From contig DAIDIE010000033.1 in assembly GCA_027459505.1 (NCBI GenBank), positions 1 through 40,016 on the forward strand: 40,016 nt of DNA, written 5' to 3'. Position 1 is the first letter of the stretch. The number at the start of each line of letters is the position of its first letter. This DNA comes from Acidobacteriota bacterium (GTDB lineage Bacteria; Acidobacteriota; Terriglobia; Terriglobales; SCQP01). The position numbers were made by a program, and so were the translations under genes. The notes beneath the pieces were generated by a model, which saw only the letters and a program-made list of their open reading frames with translations, searched no databases and was not told where the DNA came from. This document shows positions 34,450-40,016 of the stretch, piece after piece.

Positions 34450-34915
34450 GAGCCGGGCTCGTGAAGAGCTCGCGTGGACGAGCCGGTCGAATATGCCGGT
34501 CAGCGTGCCGCTGATGGCCAGGTGCGAATTCCGCGCCGCAAGCCGCCGCGCCGCTGGCTGGTGTTGTTCCACCCAGGCTCGTCGGCATACGGATTGAGCA
34601 AACGATTTTGAATGGTCGAGCGCTGGAAAGGCCTCGGCTGAAGATTTTTGAACGCCTGTTTGGCCCCGGAGCGAGGGGCTGGCGCGCTGGCGGCATGGCC
34701 GCGCAAGCGCCCGGCGGGCGGTAAAGGATTCAGGGTGCAGCACCGGAACCGGTTCACGAAGCCGCCCTTGGGGCGGGCTTCCCGGCGGCGATCAGGATGT
34801 TGTCGCGTGGCCGCATGCGCGCCCCGGGCGGCGTGTCTCTGCCGCGCCGGCTCCGGCTGTTGGCCTCTCCCCCTTTCCCGTCTCTTCCTTGCTTCCCCGG
34901 CCTGGGGAAATTCGC
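34450..34915 (+). other. long leader/intergenic region upstream of the RNase E/G gene
   Basis: These 466 bases have no convincing gene on either strand. A 7-bp stem (GGCTCGT 34456-34462 with ACGAGCC 34478-34484) lies just after rodA but has no T-tract. The region may hold the promoter and a long 5' untranslated leader of the ribonuclease gene, as is known for E. coli rne; a small RNA cannot be excluded. Confidence 0.45.
34893..34909 (+). promoter_or_regulatory. hairpin sequestering the RNase E/G ribosome-binding site
   Basis: The arms TTCCCC (34893-34898) and GGGGAA (34904-34909) pair around a 5-base loop. The only Shine-Dalgarno-like sequence of the gene, GGGGA, lies in the 3' arm, 7 bases before the ATG at 34916. 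Translation could be controlled by this structure. Function is inferred. Confidence 0.45.
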
Positions 34916-37804
34916 ATGAATAAAGAGTTGTTTGTCTCGTCGACACCGCACGAGACACGGATCGCCATCTCCGAAGACGGGGAATTAACCGAAGTCTATA
35001 TCGAGCGCGAAGAGGAATACACGCTCGCCGGCAGCATTCATAAAGGGCGCGTCACGCGCGTCCTGCCCGGCATGCAATCCGCCTTTGTGGATCTCGGGCT
35101 GGAACGCGACGCGTTTCTCTACGTCTCGGACTTTTTCGAAGACAGCGAGGAATATGAGCGCGTCGTCAGCGAAGCCGAAGAAGCGGTGGCCAAGCTGAAG
35201 ACGGCGGGCGCGGCGCCAGCCGAGTCCAGCGGTCCGGCCGCGGCGCCGGGGCCGGGTGGACGTGAAGCTGGCGGCCGCCGCCGGCGACGCGAGCGTGGAC
35301 GGCGTGGCCGGGGAGGCTTTCCGGATTCGAAGTTCGCACGCCCGGACCAACTGCAGGCGCCGGGAGCGGAGGGCGCCGAAGGCGGCGCGCTGAGCGAAGC
35401 CCGCGAGGATAGCGACGCGGAAGCCGACCTGGATGGCGGCAGCAGCGAATTCGAGGAATTCGGCGGCGACGTATCCGCGCTGGAGGACGGCGCGGAAGGC
35501 GAGCGCCTCGAAGCGGAAGGCTTTGCCGAGGAGCAGGTTTCCGGCGAAGAGGAACACGCCGAGCTGCTGGACACGCCTCCCAGCTTTACCCCGGAACCTG
35601 TCGGCGAGACTGCGGCGATGGAAGCTGCCGGCGGCGAGCCGGAACCCGAAGTGGGCGCGAACCAGGCCCGGCAAGCTGGCGAACAGGAGTCCGCCGGCGG
35701 CGCGTCCTCACGTTATCGCGATGAGCGCCGCGGCCGCCGCCACGGGCGCGACCGGCGCCACCGGCACGGGCGCGATGGGGAGCGGGAGACGCCCCGGGAA
35801 AGCGCGCCGGAGCCGTCACGGCCGCCCGAGACCAGCGCACCAGCCGCAAAGGTAACTTACCCGTTTGTGCTCCCCGGCGAGTCGCTGGCGAAGTATCGCG
35901 GCGCGGCCCCATCTTCAGAAGGCGTACCGCAGGCAGGGCCCCACTCCGCGCCAGCGCAGTCCGCGAGCGAGACCGCCACGGGAAAGCCGGAACGGACCCC
36001 GGATTTCACCCTGCCCAACGGTTTTGACGAGGAACAACCCACCGAGCGCGCCTGGCACAACGAAGTGCTGGAACAGCACGTGCAGCCGGAAGCGCTGGAA
36101 CAGCGCGCTGAGAAGAACATCCTGGAACAGCGCGTTGAATCTAAGCACACGGCCGAGCCTGCCGCGCCTTTGGCGAACGAATCCGGCAGCGCTTCGAGAT
36201 TTGAGTCAGCAGTTGAGCCGGAGCAGGCGGCCAGCCCCGCTCTTCCGGAGTTGGAGAGCATTGAGGCGCCTGCCGGTGACGAGGAAAGTGAGCAGCTCCA
36301 AGCCGAGGGCGACGGAGAAACACTGGAACCCGAAGGCGACGGAGAACCTGACGCCGAAGGCGGAGACGCGGCAGCGGAGCCGTCCGCCGAGGTGCGGCAG
36401 CAGCCCGGGCAGGCGCGCTTCGAGGCGCGCGGCCGCCGCCGCCGCCGGCGCGGAGGACGGGGTGGCGAAGGTCGCAACCTCAACCCGGCCAGTGGTGGGC
36501 AGCAGTTGGCCACCGCGGAGCCGCCGCGCCTGGTTGAAACTCAGGTTCCCGGGCGCCCCGCCGAGGCGCGCGCGGAAGATGGTGATCACCGCCAGCGCGC
36601 GCCGCGCCTGATTGGCGACCTGCTGCACGCCGGGCAGGAGATACTTGTGCAGATTTCCAAGGAGCCGCTGGGCAAGAAGGGGGCGCGCATTACCAGCCAC
36701 CTCGCTTTGCCGGGACGCTTCCTGGTTTACATGCCGACCGTGCATCACATCGGCGTGTCGCGCAAGATCAGCTCTGACGAGGAGCGGGCGCGGTTGAAGC
36801 GCATCATCCTGGAGAACACGCGCGATCTTCCCGGTGGCTTCATTGTGCGCACTGCCGGTGCGGGCGGCACCGAGGAGGAGTTCAAGGCCGATATCCGCTT
36901 CCTCAGTAATCTCTGGAACGAGATCCGGGAAAAGTTCGAGAACTCGCGGGCGCCGAAGGTGCTCTACCACGATCTGAACCTGGTCGAGCGCACGCTGCGC
37001 GATCAGCTCTCGGCCGAGTACACCCACATCTGGGTGGACAGCGAGGAGCAGTACCAGCGGGTGGTGCGCTTCATCGGATACTTCATGCCGGCGCTCGCGT
37101 CGCGGGTTCGCCTGTACACGCGCGACGAGCCCATGTTCGAGCACTTCGGGCTGCAGGAGGAGATCAACAAGAGCCTGAAGAGCAAGGTGTGGTTGAAAAG
37201 TGGCGGCTACATCGTCATCAACCAGACCGAGGCGCTGGTGGCGATTGACATCAATACCGGCAAATACGTTGGCAAGTCCAACCGGCTGGAAGACACCATC
37301 GTCAAGACCAACATTGACGCCATCAAGGAGATCGTCCGGCAGATCCGGCTCCGCGATCTGGGCGGCATCATCGTCATCGATTTCATCGATATGGATGAGC
37401 GCAAGAACCGGCAGAAGGTGATGCAGGCGCTCGAAGAGGCGATGCGCGCCGACAAGGCGCCCTCCAAGCTGCTCTCGTTCAATGACTTCGGGCTGGTGGC
37501 GCTGACGCGCAAGCGCGTCAAGCAGTCACTGGAGCGCACCCTCGGCAGCCCCTGCCCCTACTGCGCGGGCGTGGGTCTGGTGAAGTCGGTGGTGACGGTC
37601 TGCAACGAGATTCACGGCGAGATCAGGAAGATGGCCCGCACCATCAACCGTCCGGATCTGGTGCTGCGCGTGAATCCGGAGATTGCCAAGGCGCTCAAGG
37701 CGCGCAACGCGCGTTACTTGAACGAAATGGAAGAGGTGACCGGCAAGACGATCCTGATCAAGCCCGATCCGCTGGTGCATCAGGAACAGTTCGAGATCTT
37801 CTAA
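34916..37804 (+). CDS. rng: Rne/Rng-family ribonuclease with giant insertion in the S1 domain
   Basis: This 962-residue endoribonuclease processes and degrades RNA. The N-terminal part of the S1 domain (GSIHKGRVTRVLPGMQSAFVDLG, about residues 38-75) is separated from its second half (GQEILVQISKEPLGKKG, from about 570) by a roughly 490-residue low-complexity insertion. The insertion has acidic stretches and three Arg-rich blocks. The catalytic domain follows with ISRKI, the metal-binding Asp778 (AIDINTGKY) and Asp822 (VIDFIDMD), and the zinc-link CPYC. E. coli RNase E carries its disordered region at the C-terminus instead; here the protein ends soon after the zinc link as in RNase G. The ATG at 34916 is preferred over an upstream in-frame TTG. 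Confidence 0.93.
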   Translation: MNKELFVSSTPHETRIAISEDGELTEVYIEREEEYTLAGSIHKGRVTRVLPGMQSAFVDLGLERDAFLYVSDFFEDSEEYERVVSEAEEAVAKLKTAGAAPAESSGPAAAPGPGGREAGGRRRRRERGRRGRGGFPDSKFARPDQLQAPGAEGAEGGALSEAREDSDAEADLDGGSSEFEEFGGDVSALEDGAEGERLEAEGFAEEQVSGEEEHAELLDTPPSFTPEPVGETAAMEAAGGEPEPEVGANQARQAGEQESAGGASSRYRDERRGRRHGRDRRHRHGRDGERETPRESAPEPSRPPETSAPAAKVTYPFVLPGESLAKYRGAAPSSEGVPQAGPHSAPAQSASETATGKPERTPDFTLPNGFDEEQPTERAWHNEVLEQHVQPEALEQRAEKNILEQRVESKHTAEPAAPLANESGSASRFESAVEPEQAASPALPELESIEAPAGDEESEQLQAEGDGETLEPEGDGEPDAEGGDAAAEPSAEVRQQPGQARFEARGRRRRRRGGRGGEGRNLNPASGGQQLATAEPPRLVETQVPGRPAEARAEDGDHRQRAPRLIGDLLHAGQEILVQISKEPLGKKGARITSHLALPGRFLVYMPTVHHIGVSRKISSDEERARLKRIILENTRDLPGGFIVRTAGAGGTEEEFKADIRFLSNLWNEIREKFENSRAPKVLYHDLNLVERTLRDQLSAEYTHIWVDSEEQYQRVVRFIGYFMPALASRVRLYTRDEPMFEHFGLQEEINKSLKSKVWLKSGGYIVINQTEALVAIDINTGKYVGKSNRLEDTIVKTNIDAIKEIVRQIRLRDLGGIIVIDFIDMDERKNRQKVMQALEEAMRADKAPSKLLSFNDFGLVALTRKRVKQSLERTLGSPCPYCAGVGLVKSVVTVCNEIHGEIRKMARTINRPDLVLRVNPEIAKALKARNARYLNEMEEVTGKTILIKPDPLVHQEQFEIF

Positions 37805-37827
37805 GCGGAGATCGAAGCGAGAACACG

Positions 37828-37860
37828 AAACGGGGCGCCTTTGAGGCGCCCCGTTTTTTT
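37828..37860 (+). terminator. strong rho-independent terminator
   Basis: The stem AACGGGGCGCCT (37829-37840) pairs exactly with AGGCGCCCCGTT (37844-37855) around a 3-base loop and is followed by seven or more T residues. It ends the ribonuclease transcript 24 bases after the stop codon. Confidence 0.95.
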
Positions 37861-37953
37861 GGGGGAGGAGGGGAAGGCCGCCGCCGCATATCCCTGTTTT
37901 CGGCAAGCTCGCCCGCAACAGGAATGCAAAAACAAAAACCCTCCTAACAAGGG

Positions 37954-37990
37954 TAAAGTGTCAGGGATGTGCCCGCACTAAAGTGTCAGG
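37954..37990. repeat. direct repeat TAAAGTGTCAGG x2
   Basis: Two exact 12-bp copies lie at 37954-37965 and 37979-37990, with a 25-bp period. Both are followed by a similar GGATKTGCCC-like sequence. They may be IS-end remnants or protein-binding sites; no adjacent transposase of the same element is visible. Confidence 0.6.
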
Positions 37991-37995
37991 ATTCT

Positions 37996-38063
37996 GCCCA
38001 GCCGTACACGCTTCGGCGTGGGAAGGGGCCGGACACCGAAGCGGGTGGAAAAAGCGGCTGGGC
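37996..38063. repeat. nested inverted-repeat (long hairpin) element
   Basis: The outer arms GCCCAGCCG (37996-38004) and CGGCTGGGC (38055-38063) are exact inverse complements. Inside them CGCTTCGG (38009-38016) pairs with CCGAAGCG (38036-38043). The 68-bp element could form a branched or long stem. It sits directly after the direct repeats and before the end of the DUF488 gene. It might be a bidirectional terminator, a REP-like element or a mobile-element end. Confidence 0.6.
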
Positions 38064-38082
38064 CCTGCGCCTCAACTTCGCC

Positions 38083-38436
38083 TCAATGCTTGAGCGCGCC
38101 CTGCAGCAAATCGCGCAGCACCACCGCTTGGTTATGCTCCTCGTCGCGGGCGCTGTAGACCAGAGTGACGGAGGATTGGCGGGCGGCGTCGAGCAAGGGC
38201 TGCCAGGCTTCTTTGTTGGCGCGCAATTCCGCCAGGTACCGCTTGCGGAACTCCGGCCAGCGTTCAGGGTCGTGACCGAACCAGCGGCGCAGGGTGGTGC
38301 TGGGTGCGGCGTCTTTGATCCACGCTTCCAGCTTCAACTGGGGCTTACTCAGACCGCGGGGCCAGACGCGATCCACCAGGATCCGCTTCCCGTCATTGCG
38401 GGCGGGAGCCTCGTAGGCACGCTTGATTTGAATCAT
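38083..38436 (-). CDS. DUF488 family protein
   Basis: This 117-residue cytoplasmic protein of unknown function has the family landmarks: MIQIKRAYE at the start, ILVDRVWPRGLSK (about 27-39), KDAAPSTTLRRWFGHDPERWPEFRKRY, and TLVYSARDEEHNQAVVLRDLL near the C-terminus. The ATG at 38436 has AAGGAG about 7 bases upstream and is chosen over an in-frame ATG at 38466. It is transcribed alone, on the edge of a decayed accessory island. The family is widespread and its role is not known to me. Confidence 0.93.
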   Translation of the reverse strand: MIQIKRAYEAPARNDGKRILVDRVWPRGLSKPQLKLEAWIKDAAPSTTLRRWFGHDPERWPEFRKRYLAELRANKEAWQPLLDAARQSSVTLVYSARDEEHNQAVVLRDLLQGALKH

Positions 38437-38586
38437 ATCGAGCTCCTTGGTTCTATGGTACGGCAAGCATGATGATCACAACTGGATCACTTCGTCACCA
38501 GGTATGATCAATTCGTCGTTCAGCGGAGATTGCCTCGCCCGTTCCATAGAGGTACCAAGCAGCACCGCAGGTCTCTTGAGAATTGA

Positions 38587-38916
38587 TACTGCATTTTCCT
38601 GGGTGACGAGCGCATTGCCGACATCCGGGGCGGCGCGGTGAGCTACTACTTTCCCGGCCACATTGGCTCGACGGCGCTGATGCCGGCGGCAACGGCAACG
38701 AAATGTCCGGCTGGGTCAACCACGCCTACACCGCCTTCGGCGAGGACTGGGTCGGCAGCGTCAGCGAGCGCCGCCGCTCCACCCGCAAGGAGCGCGATCC
38801 CAACGCCGACTTTGAAGTCCGCTACAATAGCCAGCCTGAGCCGCTTCATGACCCCGGACGCGCTGCAGGGCACCATCGCCAACCCGCAGACCCTGAACCG
38901 GTTCGTGAAAGCAGAA
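38587..38916 (+). pseudogene. Rhs-family core remnant, frameshifted
   Basis: The tail of an Rhs/YD-repeat core is spread over two frames. Frame A (from 38587) reads IFLGDERIAD and SYYFPGHIGSTAL, frame B (from about 38679) reads DAGGNGNE, NHAYTAFGEDW and KERDPNADFE, and frame A resumes at about 38830 with SRFMTPDALQGTIANPQTLNRF. These are, in the right order, the blocks found at the end of Rhs cores (GHxGST, TDAxGN, YxAFGE, KERD, RFxTPD, NPQxLNR). At least two frameshifts and the missing upstream part make it non-functional. Confidence 0.75.
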
Positions 38917-38925
38917 AGGAGCTGC

Positions 38926-39644
38926 ATGAAACTCGTCGAAGTGGTGCTCACCGTTCTTTTACTGGGCGGTTCGATCCAGTGTTTGAACGCACTGGGGAGT
39001 CGAAGCGCTCAGCCGGCTTCCCGAACAACTAGCCAGCGCAGCGATGAAACCGTCGTAAGATACCTCCAATCGGTACTGCCTCCATCTGGTAACGCCGTCC
39101 GGATTTATTTTCATGGGATCTGCAGTTCTGCTGGAGCGGATCGTATGCTCTTCCCTGCGATAAAAGTGCAGCCCCCAACGAATGGTGTGACAGGATTAGT
39201 TGCAGTTCGAGAGATATTTCGAAATGACAAAAATGTCACGGTCCTGGAAGGCCCTTCGAAAATAATCAAGATTAGGATAGGGAATGTATTTACATCGATC
39301 TTGGATGCGAAATTGCCCATCCTTAAGCTGAGCGGGACCGCTCGGTACAACCCGGGTGGGCCAGGCGGAGCCATTGACACAATCGAAAGCGCGGCAGCCG
39401 TGAAAGCCCCGTACACAAGCTCGGAATCCATCAGGAGTCCTACTTCTACATCGGCCTCGTGGAGCCACCGATGACAACACTTCCGCATCTCCCCCCCGAG
39501 ATGAGGAATGTGACTGTGGATCAGGCGCTGGACGTTATTGCAAAAACGTTTCCGGGTGTTGTGGTGTATGGCGAATGCACAAGACCCGACGGCGGTCGCC
39601 TCGTTGACATTAAGTTTGACTGGTTCCATAGGGTGGCTCAATAG
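38926..39644 (+). pseudogene. exported hypothetical protein, frameshifted near 39405-39413
   Basis: An ATG at 38926 has AAGGAG 5 bases upstream and begins a signal peptide (MKLVEVVLTVLLLGGSIQ). The frame stays plausible to about residue 160 (VREIFRNDKNVTVLEGP, IIKIRIGNVFTSILDAKLP). It then degrades and stops at 39474. In the frame that is shifted by one base the sequence continues sensibly: HKLGIHQESYFYIGLVEPP, LPHLPPEMRNVTVDQALDVI, AKTFPGVVVYGECTRP, to the TAG at 39642. The break lies around the GCCCC run at 39406-39410; a single lost base would explain it. Whole, it would be about 239 residues. The N-terminal part uses more AT-rich codons than the housekeeping genes. It resembles secreted Acidobacteriota proteins of unknown function (from memory). 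Confidence 0.7.
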
Positions 39645-39836
39645 CCGAGACGTCCTATAGGCGGCCCAACAGCAGGTGACAACCAGAATGCGCCGCAGCC
39701 ACCGCCCACAGACGCCAACGGGAAACCAATTGCGCCGCCGGTCCCCGTGCCCGGCTGTCCGACGTGCGGGTGGGTATGGCACGGTGACAAGCAAAACCCG
39801 CGTGGAGGCAGATGGGATCTCCTTCCAATTGGAAGG
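39645..39836 (+). pseudogene. Rhs-type C-terminal tail remnant
   Basis: A frame without a start codon reads [20 protein letters not shown], then [18 protein letters not shown], then [11 protein letters not shown]. The Pro-rich linker followed by a W-x-x-D-x-QN-x-RGG-x-W segment looks like the C-terminal ends of Rhs/polymorphic-toxin proteins. This resemblance is from memory and the fragment is not an independent gene. Confidence 0.4.
39821..39836. repeat. 16-bp perfect palindrome
   Basis: CCTTCCAATTGGAAGG is a perfect palindrome at the border between the Rhs-tail-like sequence and the transposase fragment. It may mark the junction, or be a regulatory or target site. Confidence 0.5.
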
Positions 39837-39869
39837 GGCCAAACCCTCAGAATGGGAGTGGGGGCTCCA

Positions 39870-40016
39870 GCGGCCATCGCGCCGAACCGGCGCAATCGCG
39901 GTAAAACGCAAGACGGGCGGAGCCTTCGCCGTTACTGCCGCCGCTGGAAAGTGGAGCGCCTGTTTGCTTGGCTTCACAACTTCCGCCGACTTGTCACAAG
40001 GTGGGAGTACCATGTG
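39870..40016 (+). mobile_element. IS5-type transposase, C-terminal fragment (partial at window end)
   Basis: The frame reads [18 protein letters not shown], then [19 protein letters not shown], then [11 protein letters not shown] up to the last base. This is the conserved C-terminal block of IS5/IS4-family DDE transposases, where the Glu of R-x-x-VERxFAWL is the third catalytic acidic residue. The preceding sequence is Rhs-tail-like rather than transposase, so the 5' part of the gene, with the first two Asp residues, is absent here. It is a truncated copy that continues beyond the window. Confidence 0.8.

Noticed and set aside
34450-34915. A structured housekeeping RNA (RNase P RNA or tmRNA) in the gap before the ribonuclease gene
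   Set aside because: I looked for the conserved core sequences of both and for tRNA-like ends and found none.
38476-38661. A 61-codon minus-strand frame as a possible antitoxin-like protein
   Set aside because: There is no clear ribosome-binding site or family match, and most of it overlaps the Rhs remnant on the other strand.

Overview
The window is GC-rich DNA from a Gram-negative bacterium, most likely a member of the Acidobacteriota. The evidence is a very large TonB-dependent receptor with an N-terminal carboxypeptidase-like regulatory domain (Oar type), GntR regulators, an exopolysaccharide cluster, an envelope-elongation operon, and a decayed Rhs/IS island with protein families typical of that phylum. 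The taxonomic call is inference from gene content only.

Region 1 (about 1-13.6 kb) is a chitin / N-acetylglucosamine utilisation locus. Two paralogous GntR/HutC-type repressors (minus strand) lie next to a divergent, probably co-regulated outer-membrane TonB-dependent receptor and a periplasmic TPR protein. A plus-strand operon follows: a double-SIS glucosamine-6-phosphate deaminase (NagB-II type), NagA, an exported GH20 beta-hexosaminidase and an MFS sugar porter. Three exact copies of the palindrome GCTATATAGC and one related palindrome sit in front of the repressor genes and on the receptor's -10 box. This gives a self-contained regulatory model. No GlcNAc kinase is visible.

Region 2 (about 13.7-27.2 kb) starts with a small membrane protein and then a long minus-strand polysaccharide cluster. 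Read in transcription order it has a GHL15-like exported putative glycosidase, a multi-pass glycosyltransferase-like membrane protein, a short UDP-glucose/GDP-mannose dehydrogenase-family protein, a polysaccharide export (Wza-like) protein, a Wzc/BY-kinase-like chain-length protein, a small protein resembling a degenerate GGDEF domain, an initiating sugar-phosphate transferase, an O-antigen ligase/polymerase, and an unusual single polypeptide carrying two GT-B glycosyltransferases joined by a disordered linker. Four-base ATGA overlaps join several of these genes.

Region 3 (27.3-30.7 kb) holds a PilB/GspE-type ATPase fused to a zinc ribbon and a response-regulator receiver domain, a 71-residue helical protein, and tRNA-Val(UAC) and tRNA-Asp(GUC).

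Region 4 (30.8-37.9 kb) is the cell-elongation operon mreD-mrdA-rodA, without mreB or mreC beside mreD. It is followed by an RNase E/G gene with a long leader, a hairpin over its Shine-Dalgarno sequence, and a roughly 490-residue Arg-rich/acidic insertion inside the S1 domain, ending at a strong intrinsic terminator.

Region 5 (37.9-40.0 kb) is accessory. It has direct repeats plus a nested inverted-repeat element, a DUF488 gene, a twice-frameshifted Rhs-core remnant, a frameshifted secreted-protein gene, an Rhs-tail-like fragment, and the 3' part of an IS5-type transposase that runs off the window.
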